DNA of 64,000 bases from Marsupella aquatica (Eukaryota > Marchantiophyta). Position numbers and translations under genes: made by a program. Shown here in pieces: positions 11,190 through 21,915 of the stretch. Below the pieces are notes generated by a model. That model made no database searches. It was not told the DNA's origin and saw only the letters and a program-made list of their open reading frames with translations. Numbering within the stretch: the stretch's first letter is position 1; each line of letters begins with the position of its first letter. The stretch is taken from the NCBI GenBank assembly GCA_973895155.1, contig OZ316897.1:9424001-9488000 (forward strand). The letters run 5' to 3'.

Positions 11190-12830
11190 TCATGTCCCTT
11201 TCGTAGATGACTGGTGTAAACACTCTTGAAGAAAACTGCTGACCTGATTGCTATATATTTCAGGGAAGCTCCGGAAATGGTCCACATGAGGAGATGATTG
11301 AAAATTGCAACTCCTCACAATACGACCTTGTTGCCGCTGCTCTTCCATGAAAGACTCCACCATTTTTGACGGAATTACCTTGTCCGCAGTGCTGTAAATG
11401 TACAACTGCGGGCACGGGGGTTGTTGTTTGGAGAGAACAGTCACCACCTCACTCAATCGATTCTGAATCGATGGAATTTGCAGAAATACAACGAAAAACT
11501 TCTCTAACAGTTTCAGAAAAGCTGATTCCGCTACGTGAGGCTTTGATTTCTCGACAGAGATCGTGTGCCTGGAATCAGCAATGCCCGAATCTCGCATGCT
11601 ACCTCCATTGGATGCACTACTACGTTTCTTCAAGAGAGCGGCGGAGAATCCAGACGCCCAAACCTGCGGATCAAGATCTGCAGCTGGTGCGGAGTCCACA
11701 ACACAGCCTTTAATCCTCTCAACCGAATTTCCCCTTGATGACATTTTCTCCAAAACGACCCCATAAGTGAGCCAACCAGTGTTGCTGAATGTATGGAAAA
11801 TCAACTGCTTCTCTCTGCCCTTCTGCCCCGCAGTAGTCTCCTCAGCTAGCCATGCTGATAGCTGGTTCGTCAGCTGTTCCACATGGTCATCAGCCTTTGT
11901 CCCCACCGATAAACTCAAAATGTCAGCCATGGGCACAGTGAAGGTTACGGCATTGATCCCCCGCGCATTGTACCAGTCAGCATACTTCTTCAAATGCTTC
12001 TGTTGCGAACCTAACCACCCTAACAACACCACCGTCAACACCGGCTTGGTGCTGGGTGTCTCTCCGTGGTCATCCTCAGGATTCCGTGGCTGGAAATTCG
12101 TCGGCGAATGCCATCTATGGAGATTCTCCGAAGATATCACTAACCGAGACGGTTGATCTTTGGGAGCGGATGGCAATGGCGAGGAGAAAAAGGATGCCAG
12201 ATGGAAGGACAGATCAAAGGTATCAAAAGACTGAGAATTCAGGTACCATGACGAGGCCATGGCAATAGGAGAGATGGCGATCCCCAGAAATGTATGGTGA
12301 GAAACAACTCTCGTGGTATACGCTTTGAATTGGGAGTGAATTTCATCCCTCGGGAACTCCAATGTGGAGTATAAGTAGGAGGGACGACGAGGTAAGGAAT
12401 TGAAAAGTGGAGAAATTGCTCCAGAAGCGGAGCACAAACGTGTAGATGGAGAGCAATGCGCTACTTCAGGGGTAATAGAGTTTACAGACCCGATCCGGGG
12501 GACAGCAACCCGTGTGAATTGGATTGCAGAAATAGGCATGGAAGGCCGCATATCAACACCAGCCGAGAGGCTCCCAGTGGCTGCTGATGATGCCAGAAGA
12601 CTGGAAGACAAACTACATCCTCCAGAAAATGATGACGACGACGCAGCAGAAGACAGCAACGCAGGGTTCGCGGCGTGGAAAAGAATTGTAGGGACCAGTG
12701 GGTGCAACCTGTCTGTGAAGCACACTGCGGATGTCGCCGCAGTGGCAAGAGCAGCAGCTGCAACGACCACCCCCGACCTTCCTACTGACGCCCCGGCCAT
12801 CTTTGGAACTCCACTGAAGAACCTGTACAT
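11190..12830 (-). CDS. TMEM53/DUF829-family alpha/beta-hydrolase-like protein
   Basis: A single open frame of 546 codons without introns. The N-terminal ~250 residues are Ser/Ala-rich and poorly conserved in appearance, with a hydrophobic stretch near residues 18-38 that could be a membrane anchor or organelle-targeting segment. The C-terminal half carries the family hallmarks: LLGWLG at about 269-274 followed by a KKYADWY stretch, FHTFSNTGW around Ser349, YSTADKVIP around Asp483, and SPHVDHFR around His515/518. Spacing and order fit a Ser-Asp-His triad in an alpha/beta-hydrolase fold. The family (human TMEM53 and many plant DUF829 proteins) has no firmly assigned substrate. The first ATG is used; a second in-frame Met lies at residue 11. 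The product and fold are secure, the biochemical role is not. Confidence 0.88.
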   Translation of the reverse strand: MYRFFSGVPKMAGASVGRSGVVVAAAALATAATSAVCFTDRLHPLVPTILFHAANPALLSSAASSSSFSGGCSLSSSLLASSAATGSLSAGVDMRPSMPISAIQFTRVAVPRIGSVNSITPEVAHCSPSTRLCSASGAISPLFNSLPRRPSYLYSTLEFPRDEIHSQFKAYTTRVVSHHTFLGIAISPIAMASSWYLNSQSFDTFDLSFHLASFFSSPLPSAPKDQPSRLVISSENLHRWHSPTNFQPRNPEDDHGETPSTKPVLTVVLLGWLGSQQKHLKKYADWYNARGINAVTFTVPMADILSLSVGTKADDHVEQLTNQLSAWLAEETTAGQKGREKQLIFHTFSNTGWLTYGVVLEKMSSRGNSVERIKGCVVDSAPAADLDPQVWASGFSAALLKKRSSASNGGSMRDSGIADSRHTISVEKSKPHVAESAFLKLLEKFFVVFLQIPSIQNRLSEVVTVLSKQQPPCPQLYIYSTADKVIPSKMVESFMEEQRQQGRIVRSCNFQSSPHVDHFRSFPEIYSNQVSSFLQECLHQSSTKGT

Positions 12831-12993
12831 CTCTGCTGCTGCGACGAGCTCCGGCCGGCGGAATTAGTCGGCCAAAAGAATAATAATCTTACCATTCCCT
12901 ACCCTCGGTGATAATATTAGTAATCTGTCAGAACCGATATCGTTTGCAGGATACGTATGTGCCAAGAGGCGAGACCAACCAACAAGGCCCCCT

Positions 12994-13002
12994 AACCCTA
13001 AA
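12994..13002 (-). promoter_or_regulatory. Telo-box-like motif upstream of the TMEM53-like gene
   Basis: AACCCTAAA on the plus strand, 164 bp before the start codon of the minus-strand gene. ACCCTAA elements are common in promoters of housekeeping plant genes. Motif match only. Confidence 0.35.
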
Positions 13003-13623
13003 ATTCCATGTCGTAAGGTTTGCTTCGCCTCTCGACTGCAGCTCCCTCCGCAGCAACTTTGATGCTGTCCAACGCCGCAGGTGAGGGAGGACGACCTCAA
13101 CTTCTTATCGTTAGTGTTCTCAATTGCACGCTGGATGAATCCCTGCTCTCTGACTCTCGTAGTCAATTCCCACCACTTCGTTCAGTAAGGAAGACAACAT
13201 CTCAAAGTCGACGAACCGGAAACACGGCGATCAATCATCAATTCACCAATTCATCAATCAAGCCCAGCCCAGCTCAGCCTGGCATCCCGCAGAGACAGTC
13301 AACACAAAAGCGCACGCTAGGAAAGCTCAGGGCAAGGACTTCAACGATGCACAGGTCACCCTCCGAAGCCAATTCCTCAACGGGAATGAAGATGTGGCAT
13401 CCACTTCCCTGCGAAACAGAACTACTTCTGCTTACATGCTCTTAAATCCAATATTAAGCCGTCAACAACGCCACCACCTGCATACGGCATGTGTGTAATT
13501 CCCGCCCCGCCGGCGTAGAGTAACCGCACCACGCCCGCCAGCCGCCCACACGCAGTCTTCCAACAGCAAGCCGGTCCTCGCCCGTCCAGTTATCATCCAA
13601 GCCAGGCGAGGCCAGGCCAGCGT

Positions 13624-13658
13624 GCGGCACAGCACAGCACAGCACAACACAACACAAC
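13624..13658. repeat. Pentanucleotide microsatellite (GCACA)n / (ACAAC)n
   Basis: About seven successive five-base units, shifting from CAGCA to CAACA in the middle. No coding frame is supported across it. Confidence 0.7.
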
Positions 13659-14106
13659 GACCAACTGGCCACAGACGACTCTCACCACGGGGTCTGATGA
13701 TCGGGTCTCCGCATCGAGAAGCAAGGACTTTGAGAGGTTGACAACCAGTACTCCGTATTGTTTGTTAGTGCCCCTGTCCGGAGCAGGGCACCCATCTCGT
13801 TCACAGTCTGAATCGAACGAACGACAGATTCGGAGAACGCGCACGAAACAGAACAGATTACACCGAAAAAGCTACAAGGTCAAATCTGAAAATACCAAAA
13901 TGAAGGGTGCAGAGCAAGGAAGAAAAATGGGAACGGATTGGAATCAATGGGATGAAGCTGCTGCTCGCTGTGGAAAAAGGAGAGGGCGAACGGAATGAAC
14001 GCGTGGGAGTCGAATGATACGCCAGCGCGAAGCGCGAGGAAGGGAAACGGAAGGGAGGGGTGGTGGAGACTTCGACGACGAAATGATTCGCTTCTCGCGC
14101 TGTCGC

Positions 14107-14133
14107 CACCTCCTCTCCTCTCCTCTCCTCTCC
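14107..14133. repeat. (CTCCT)n microsatellite
   Basis: Five to six tandem CTCCT units on the plus strand, about 1.3 kb upstream of the TMEM53-like start codon and about 320 bp from the start of the large transposon nest. Confidence 0.75.
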
Positions 14134-14448
14134 TTCCTTCCGTGCTACAGATTAATTCCATTCCGCAGCGGGCAGAAGCAGTATCTTATTATTCGAACGA
14201 GACTGATACGAACATTTCTACGAATCGTGTTGGGGCATGTTGTGCGTTCGCTGTGGAAAGAAATCCGGTGCGTGTGTGCTATCTATAGAAAGAAAGCGGG
14301 TCTGCGTTTGCTGTCCATGGAAAGACAGTGGGATACCCGAAAGAAATGGGAAGAAGAGGTGGACGCTAGCGCTACCGTGGCTGGCTTCTCCTCGTCTTGG
14401 CCATAGTCTATATAATATATATATTAATTTGTTAGTGGACCCCATCTG

Positions 14449-14660
14449 TTTTGATTGCGGACCCCACTAGAGGTCCCTTCCAAAATTCCTAGCATCATAT
14501 TCCAAAATTCCTAGCACCAGAGTGTGTCATGCCAACAACAACCGCAACAAACAAAATTCATCAGTTTTGTGAATCAAATTTATAATTTTCATTCATGTTT
14601 ATGTCAATTTGAGTGTAAATTTTGTGACGCCATGCCGTAAAAAGAAAAGTAAAAAATTGG
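14449..14660 (+). repeat. Outer inverted repeat, copy 1 (left end)
   Basis: Starts around TTTTGATTGCGGACCCC and runs to the GACGCCATGCCGTAAA block. Copies at 49019-49190 (inverted), 49565-49800 (same orientation) and about 55157-55246 (inverted, diverged) define one family. Confidence 0.75.
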
Positions 14661-15041
14661 AAATACAAAGAGCAAGACAATTAAAATTGTCACTACGTAA
14701 CTGATTTAGTTACATTTCCAATTTTAAAACTTAAATTTAAAGATTTATAACAAATATTTTTCATATAATAAATAATGACTAATAACTAACTTGATAACTT
14801 CTTTGTTAAAGGGTAATTGGCACCTGCAGTAAGATTTCCAACCCTTTGCAATTAAAGTAAACTGCTAGCCATGGTCCAAACTTGAACATTGAACGAACTG
14901 ATACAATTCATTTAATCAGACATTCATCTAATTGCAAATGGACTTTGTCACAAATTGAATTCTGACTCTCGTAACTTGAGAATTTGGTAGCATGTAGCGA
15001 AAAGGCCCGATTTTGACAACTGCTTGTGATAACCATGTTGT

Positions 15042-15070
15042 CAATTAGCCAAGGGGTCCACGAACTAATT
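15042..15070 (+). repeat. Subterminal inverted-repeat motif, left copy
   Basis: ATTAGCC, two bases, then GGGGTCCACGAACTAATT. The 18-base core is present exactly, in reverse complement, at 48730-48747, and a near copy sits at about 62874-62899. It may be the end of another nested element or a subterminal part of the outer element. Confidence 0.6.
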
Positions 15071-15660
15071 GAGATTCTAAAGTAGGGAGATATGTGTTGG
15101 ACAAGATATGAATTTTTTTGGAGAGGGACACTCTTTGGCTATCTTGTTTCATTCAATTTAATTGAAATGTATTTTTATGTTCATTTGGTATAGTCCATGC
15201 TTATTTAGATATTAGTCATTTTTTGCGGCCCCTTTAACTTTTTTAATGTCCTTAGTTTTTTTTTAGGTCTCCTCTATTTTTCTTAGCATTTTGAGGGGCA
15301 TATAGGTTATAGAATTTACATTGTTCATGGTTTATTGATGAACAGGTGTCACCTAAATAGAGAGCCCCAAATAGAGCCAAAAGTTTTTTAAAAACAAAGT
15401 TCACTAGTTCAGGCTCTTCTCTTTGAATTGAATCATAAAGTGTTGGTGTACTTATACAAGTACATTGACTAATACCTTGACATTAATTCACATGTCTTCA
15501 AATAGTGTATTTTTCTCATTTTTAAAAAGGCATGCATTAATTTTCTTATAATCATTCTTCAATACTTGGTTTTTAAAAACTAGTTAAGTTAAAATGTCTA
15601 CTCATTTCAATTCTTTTAGATAAATCAAAATAGGCATGTAGTAGATGAACATGCTATATA

Positions 15661-15670
15661 GATAAATGTG
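15661..15670 (+). repeat. Target-site duplication of MULE A, left
   Basis: GATAAATGTG immediately precedes the left terminal repeat. The identical ten bases follow the right terminal repeat at 26353-26362. Ten bases is within the 9-11 bp typical of Mutator-like insertions. Confidence 0.9.
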
Positions 15671-15791
15671 GAGAGATATACTTAGTGGACCTCCAAATGC
15701 AACTTTCTCTCTTAATGGACCAAAAGTTTCCCACACCCTCCCAATGGACCCCAAAGTTTAGATTCTCTCCCAATGGACCTCCGGGCCCACT
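15671..15791 (+). repeat. MULE A terminal inverted repeat, left
   Basis: About 121 bp. It contains three short sub-repeats of the form TCTCYYAATGGACC; one ~30-bp sub-repeat is absent from the right copy. Confidence 0.9.
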
Positions 15792-16355
15792 CCGTACAGG
15801 CATGTTCTTATGAAACAGCTTACCACGCAGTTCGAGTCCACTGCGTACCCTATGGAAACCGTGGTTGGTCATGTGTAGTCGGCCGTCAATAACGTCGCAG
15901 TCCACAAGCGTCGTAGCCCTGGCGGCAATCGAGCTCCGCTCAGCACCATGGCAGTTTTTGTGAATACAGTATGACTATTGTATTCAAAACAATAATTGAA
16001 CGAGTTTGCGGTGGCATTGGAGCCTTCGTGCCCGGCCTCACAGGATTTCAAAATACATTGTCACTTTAGTGTTCAAGATACAAAGGAAATAGTTTATTGG
16101 AGCTTGCAACAGCCGGCAAGCCGTACCTCCCCGAACCTCCTTGCTTTTATGAAGACATTGTCCATAATGTGTACAAATCTTAAAGGAATAATTTTCAAAA
16201 TTCAAATGTGCCCGCCCTTTATGGAACCCTTTTGGAACCTGTTTTGTTGTCATTTGGTTTGTTTCTCGACATTTTCTCGCATTTTCTCGTGTTGCTGGTT
16301 CCGGCTCGTGTTGCTGGTTCTTATTGTTCCTGCTGTACCCGCTCGTGTTCCTGCT

Positions 16356-16990
16356 ATGTCGACCCTTGAGGATGTGCGAATTGCAATGAAGGAGCGGCCA
16401 GACAGCATCATTGGGCCAAGGTATATGTTTGTAATTTTCACTCTGATTTCCCATGGCCCAGAAAGTTCACTTATAGAGGTTGCAGGCATGGCATTGGCGG
16501 TGGTTTGGTTTGTGGGAAGTCCATTGAGGCAGTGGAGCAATGCAAGCACGACCCACTGGTAGACGGTAACAATTGTCATTTGTATAGGTTCGATATTTGC
16601 ATGGTGGATGCATATGAGAACACTGGGCCATTCAAGGCCACTATCTTTCAAGCTGCACGAGAGCTTGTGGACATGACTGCTGATGAATTTGCAGAGTATG
16701 GTACCATTCGCCAACTTGAAACAATGCACCAGCAAATTTCTCAGATCCCATACTGTCTAGTGTGGATTAAGGCAGGACGACACTCTGCTGTTGTGAATAA
16801 GCTTGTTGTTGAGATGTGGCGATGCCCTCCTAGTCGTGCCCCTATGAGAACAAGAGTTGAGAAAGTGATCAGCAGAAGCAATCTTGTGGATGTTGATGTC
16901 CTTATGCAGCAGTTGGAGGTGACTGCAACAATGATTTCAAAGTTTCGCTTGTCCACCATCGAATCCGCCGAAGACTCGAAAGGCAAATGA
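16356..16990 (+). CDS. RPA1-like protein (zinc ribbon plus OB fold), MULE A cargo
   Basis: The recognisable part is the frame ending with TGA at 16988-16990. It reads FTYRGC ... LVCGK ... EQCKH, a zinc-ribbon-like Cys/His series, followed by CHLYRFDICMVD and ATIFQAARELVDMTADEF. The order and spacing match the C-terminal DNA-binding domain of replication protein A large subunit and the RPA-like proteins carried by Helitrons. The N-terminal part is uncertain. MSTLEDVRIAMKERPD at 16356 is in another frame and joins only if a 41-nt stretch (16421-16461, GT...AG) is removed, which is very short for a plant intron; an upstream exon or a frameshift is equally possible. The inferred role is single-stranded DNA binding during transposition or host-gene capture. 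An RPA gene inside a Mutator-type element is unusual. Confidence 0.55.
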
Positions 16991-17784
16991 TAGGGATGTT
17001 GTGTCATGCAGAATACGTTTTGGTTGTTGTATTCTTGTTATTTCTTGAAGAGATTGGTGGTTTGGTAAGATGATTTAGTGTCATTTAGCATTCTCCGTAG
17101 CTTCAATGATGAACAATTCGCATTTCAGATGAGTATTGGGGGAGCCCTTCAGTTGCATAATTTTGAAAACCTGTATTGTGTAATGGGTATTTTCTCTGGC
17201 GTTATGAATAGAATACAACATTGTTTATGTATTCTCTGATCTATCTGTTATGTAACACGTTGCAACATTCTTTTGTATGTTGAGAATACAACACAGAATA
17301 CTACATGGTGTATGTATACTTTGAATTCTATTTCATGTAACACGTCTAGGTTGCGCCTGCTTTGCTACTTCATTGCTAGGGTTTAGGGTGCACAATCAGT
17401 TGGGCGTATGCCTTATCTTTGGCGAGGGTTTAGGATTTTAGAGAGATGGTGGCCGATGAGCGAGGAGGATTGTTTTAGGGAGGGATTCCACTATTGGAGC
17501 TCGCAAATCGATCGATCGAAGGCCTGATGTGCTGGTGAAGGGGGATTGCGCGCGATTGGGAGTGATTGGGAGCGATCGATTTAGGGAGCTGGTCATGGGG
17601 GACTGCGCGCGATTGGGAGTGAGTGAGTATAGAGCGATTCAGGGAGCTGGTGCTGGTGAAGGGGGATTGTGAAATCACTTGGGATTGCCTGTCGGGTGAT
17701 TGGAGTGACTGTCGAGCGATTCAGGGAGATCAAGGAGTGAACGTTGGGCAGGTCGGTTGGGTTTTGAACCCAACCAAGGTAGTC
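16991..17784. other. Spacer between the two plus-strand genes of MULE A
   Basis: Probably the 3' flank of the RPA-like gene and the promoter of the next gene. Two related phrases occur near 17530-17600 and 17640-17670 (GGTGAAGGGGGATTG... and GGGAGCGATCGATTTAGGGAGCTGGT types), a short degenerate duplication. The next frame is open from 17623, but an ATG at 17785 is the more natural start. Confidence 0.45.
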
Positions 17785-20737
17785 ATGGTGCCCCATGCCA
17801 AGAAACTAACATTGGCAAAGGAGGGACAGCATTTTCGATACCGTGTAGGCGAGCAGGGGAACCACGTATTCAAGTGTATATGCGTCGGTCATGCTCCTCG
17901 CGGTTTCTCTTCGTTCAAGTCATTTCAGACTCACTTGAGCACCAAGCATGGCCGAAAACTCCCTGCTGATTTGTTGGAGATAGGCCTGCCTTGGTTGAGT
18001 TCAAAACTCAACACCTCTCGTCCCGCCAAGAAACCACGGAAATGCAGCAACAACAGTGGTAAGAAGACGGAAGGTGCGTCATGGATTCAATTACAGTCGA
18101 CTGCCAAGCTAAGATGGCAAATGACGAAGCAACGCAAAAAGAATCACCTGAAGGTGGACTATTGCGTTTCAGTTCTGGGGAAGAAGGAGCCATCGGTTCC
18201 ATCGAAATCGGTGCTTGTTCGTCTCATTAAGGTCTACCACATTCGTCCGAAGGAGAAGAGTGGCTGGGGCTGCTTGGTAGATGATAGTTTCTTTGAGATG
18301 TTACAGGAGCATGTCAGCTCTGCTCCTATCACCAATGTTGTGTATCACTGGGCCGAGCATGTGCAGCAATTGCCTGCTCAGTTGCCTGTGGATCGAAAGT
18401 TGCATGCTTTGCAGGTTGATTGTCGACTATTATAGGTACTTTTTCCGCTGAGAGATGTCCCTGCCCAGTCTGTCCAACCTTCAGCAGGTGAGGAGAGTAG
18501 AGAACTCATTGTTGCAGACGCCTTGGAGTTTTTGAGGAAGAAAAGGGAAAGTCTATTGTGGAAAGTCGGAGCAAAAGAAATCGATTTTGACCATGCCTAT
18601 CCAGACTATGTGAAGTGGAAAAAGGAGCAGAAGCATCTGTCAATTGCCACAACCGGTCGGAATTGTGTGAAAGATTACACAGGTGATGGCATGTCACAAG
18701 AAGAAGCAGAGGCAGCGGTACGTAACACAATCATTTTACTTGCCTTTGCATTGTTGTGTATACTTCGCGCACAATGTTTACACCAGTTTTCATATTGCAG
18801 GCTGGAGTTCACGAAGTGTGGGTTGATACCTCAGATGAGGAGGGGTACGAGCCCACCCCTGACAAGTGGGGATTAGATTATCATGAGTCCTCTGATGAAG
18901 AAGACGCAGCAGAGGTATAGTTCCTCTTCCCCTTCTGCCAATGATTTTTTCTGAATCTGCATAGTTTGACAACATTGACCGGAATGTCTACAAAACTTCA
19001 GGTTCCTTTGAATGATGAAGCTCAAGCCAAAGAATCAGGGAAGAAAGGAAAGCCACGCAGGAAGCCAAACAAACCCAAGAAGCAGCCTCCACAGAAAATT
19101 ACGCCTCCTGTTGACACTCAGGAAGCCGATGAGGTAAATTTGCACTTCCAATGTAATTATCCCATTTGTATACCATGATATCAATGTATGCACGAGTGTA
19201 TGCACGATGGTTTAGTGCTCTTAGCCCGAGTATTGCTTTTTCAGGTTCCTCCCAACAAAGGAGCCGAAGCCAACCAATCAAAGCAGAAAACAAAAAGAAC
19301 CAAGAAATCTGTAGAGCCACCACCGAACGGCAACACCACCCTTCCCGTAGATTCTCAGCAAGCTGACCAGGTAACGTTTACAGATGAAAGTTCTTTGCAA
19401 CATGTGTAAACAGTGTGGAGAACGTTTCCTGTTTTATCAACACTGCAAGTTCAAGAGTAGGACATTATGTTGAATACCATGATGTTAATGTATACTCACT
19501 GTTTGAATGCGCCTGTACCCCGAGTACTGCATTTTAGGATCCTGAATCCCATGAAGGACCTACACCCGAACAATCTGTAGAGCCACCACCGAACGGAAAC
19601 ACCACCCTTCCCGTAGATTCTCAGCAAGCTGACCAGGTAATGTTTACAGATGAAAGTTCTTTGCAACATGTGTAAATAGTGTGGAGAACGTTTCCTGTTT
19701 TATCAACACTGCAAGTTCAAGAGTAGGACACCAATCTTATGTTGTATACCATGATGTTAATGTATACTTACTGTTTGAATGTGCCTGTACTCCGAGTACT
19801 GCATTTTAGGTTCCTGAATCCCATGAAGGACCTACACCCGAACAATCTAAGAGGAAATCAAAGAGAACCAAGAAATCTGTACAACCACAGAAGCCCGTGC
19901 CTGAGGTAAGCGTGTTTTCAATAGGCCAAGGAGGAACATTCCAGCGTAGACAGTGGTAAAAATGTATTCTATGTGTACTTATTTGATTTAAACATGCAAT
20001 CACCTTAGTTTGCAATGACAGGGACCAAAGGAAGGAGAGCAAGCAACGGCACCCCCGGAGACAGAAAAAAGTGAACCTAGACGTTCAAAGAGGAAGCAAA
20101 CAACTGCTCCCACCGAAGAGAAAATTGCCCAAACAAAAAGAAAGACCAGAACTAAAACCAAGGTAAGTACAAATCATTGTGTACTATGTGGCCATATTGT
20201 ATAGGGACTAAACACATGATTCGCTTGATACTGATTTCAGCCTTACAATTGCAGGATTCATCTAAACAAGTCTAGGATGTCAATGCACAACCAGCACCAG
20301 AGGGAGGCAACACTATTGAAACTCAGGGTACTGCCCTTCCACCGAATGTGTCTGCAATCCCATCAGGAGAGGTGACTGCACCGGTAGGGAGCACACCTTA
20401 TGTAATTGACTTTGGTGGCATGATTGATTGGTAAGATGTGTTTCTTTGTTGATTGCTTTCATATGTGAATTTGCAGGAGTACCAGAAACCACCTGATGTG
20501 CAACCAGACCCATATGCAAGTAGACGTCGGAGAAAATTGACAGTTTGTGGGCCATTGGGCAAGGCGCAAAGTGAATTTGTAATCCCAGGGTCTGTACCAC
20601 AAGAGGTCACTATGCAGGAGGACGATATTTTGGATTCCTTGCACGCATCACAAATTCTCCAAGACTGTAGCCAGGCTGATGTTACCTCTTTTCACAAGGC
20701 AATCGATAAAATGATTAATAATGTGGATGAAGTTTAG
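17785..20737 (+). pseudogene. Modular Lys/Pro-rich protein with zinc-finger-like N-terminus, MULE A cargo (probably decayed)
   Basis: Unrecognised family. The first exon (17785-18717) has a Cys/His cluster (FKCICVGH ... THLSTKHG) resembling a degenerate C2H2 finger. It is followed by at least eight small exons: 18801-18914, 19002-19133, 19245-19370, 19538-19636, 19810-19905, 20022-20162, 20255-20371 and 20477-20737. Each has GT-AG borders and a length divisible by three, so every intron is in phase 0. Most begin with G and encode VP-, DP- or GP- starts, then Lys/Arg/Pro/Glu-rich sequence resembling nuclear targeting or DNA-binding tails. Exons 19245, 19538 and 19810 share blocks (VEPPPNGNTTLPVD, PESHEGPTPEQS). 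In-frame TAG codons at 18433-18435 and 20273-20275 break the reading frame unless they are splice acceptors. Function unknown; the position beside a transposase suggests a transposition accessory protein. Confidence 0.6.
19245..19905 (+). repeat. Tandemly duplicated exon-intron block
   Basis: Exon plus following intron is repeated with a period near 266-272 bp: the VEPPPNG-coding phrase starts at 19308 and 19574, and the PESHEGP-coding phrase at about 19541 and 19813. The introns match too, including a TTTGCAACATGTGTAAA stretch. This is a direct record of exon amplification. Confidence 0.85.
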
Positions 20738-21915
20738 GGTACAATTAGCAATATCTGAGGGATAGTCTAGGGTACCTAGCCCTGTTTTGTCACCAATGTG
20801 TTCATGATAATAAATATGAAATGTTCCTGCATTTCTTGCTCTCTTTGAAGACTATATAACATGATCTGTTCCAAAAATGGTCATAGTAGATCTGTGTCTG
20901 GGATACAATATGTATGTTGTATTCACATTTTCTCTGACTTTACGATGAAGATGCCCCACTATCGAATCCTTCCCACTGACTAAGGCGCCCAAATGGACAA
21001 AAACTACGGAATTTGAACACAGAAAACCCTTTTTCATGTATACGATCTGGACGATGTATTCAGATTTCACACTTGGAAAAAAAATGTCCCTCCGACTTTA
21101 CGAACACGCCCTCCGCCGAAGCCTGCCCAAATGGACAAAACCTATGGAGTCTCAACATAGAGATACATATTTCATGTACACACTTTGGACATTGTATTCA
21201 GATTTCACACTTGGAAGCAAAAAATTGTCCCTCCGACTTTACGAACACGCCCTCCGCCGATGCCTGCCCAAATGGACAAAACCTATGGAGTCTCAATATA
21301 GAAATACATGTATACACTTTGGACATTGTATTCATATTTCACACTTGGAAATAAAAATTGTCCCTCCGACTTTCCGAACATGGCCTCCGCCGAAGCCTGC
21401 CCAAATGGACAAAACCTATGGAGTCTCAACATAGAAATACATTTTTCATGTATACACTTTGGACATTGTATTCAGATTTCACACTTGGAAAAAAAATTGT
21501 CCCTAGCCCTCCGACTTTACGAACACGGCCTCCGCCGAAGCCTGCCCAAATGGACAAAACCTATGGAGTTTCAACATAGAAATACCTTTTTCATGTATAC
21601 ACTTTTCACATTGTATTCATAATTCACAGTTACAAAAAAATTCATTCACTTAAACTTTACAAAGACAGTCGGGCCTAAATGGAAAAAAGCATGTCATATT
21701 CAACACTTTAATAATCATACAGCACATGCACCATGGAAGGCGTACTCAGACCTAACAAATGCAAATAAAAGGCTTCACTCCTCATTGGATGGAATACAAC
21801 ATCCACTTTGTAACAATTTGAACTCATTCAAGGTAGTGTTTAGGTCCATGCACAAATGTGCCCTACTACCATCTAACTTCCCAATATAGTGAATAGTAGA
21901 CTGTGATGTATATGT
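20738..21915. other. Region between the convergent MULE A genes
   Basis: Short 3' flanks of both genes surround the tandem array at 20,991-21,640. Open frames across the array are produced by the repeat itself and have no protein signature. Confidence 0.6.
20991..21640 (+). repeat. Tandem array, ~140-bp unit, about five copies
   Basis: Units start at AAATGGACAAAA at about 20991, 21129, 21270, 21403 and 21548 (spacing 133-145 bp). Each contains CTATGGAGTCTCAACATAGA, a GTATACACTTTGGACATTG block and a GTCCCTCCGACTTTACGAAC block. The array lies exactly between the 3' ends of the convergent genes. Confidence 0.85.

Larger units (their letters stand above)
12831..14448. other. 5' flank of the TMEM53-like gene
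   Basis: GC-richer than the rest, with several frames open by chance but none convincing. It contains a telo-box-like AACCCTAAA at 12994-13002, a pentamer tract of (CAGCA)n/(CAACA)n type at about 13624-13658, and a TCTCC tract at about 14107-14133. These sit where the promoter and 5' leader of the minus-strand gene should be. Confidence 0.5.
14661..15670. other. AT-rich left backbone of the outer element
   Basis: No open frame of note. It contains the inverted-repeat motif at 15042-15070 (GGGGTCCACGAACTAATT). Nothing else was recognised. Confidence 0.5.

Noticed and set aside
12400-12867. 155-codon plus-strand frame opposite the TMEM53-like gene
   Set aside because: It lies antisense to the well-supported minus-strand protein and has no domain signature.
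13020-13445. 141-codon frame upstream of the TMEM53-like gene
   Set aside because: Low-complexity Ser/Pro/Thr composition, no motif, and it sits where the promoter/leader is expected.
18412-18435. 21-nt GT...AG stretch that would remove the TAG at 18,433 if spliced
   Set aside because: Far below any plausible plant intron length; recorded only because it is in frame.
21013-21622. Overlapping 100-130-codon frames with PNGQNLWSLNIEIH-type repeats
   Set aside because: They are produced in more than one frame by the ~140-bp array and its unit length is not a multiple of three throughout.
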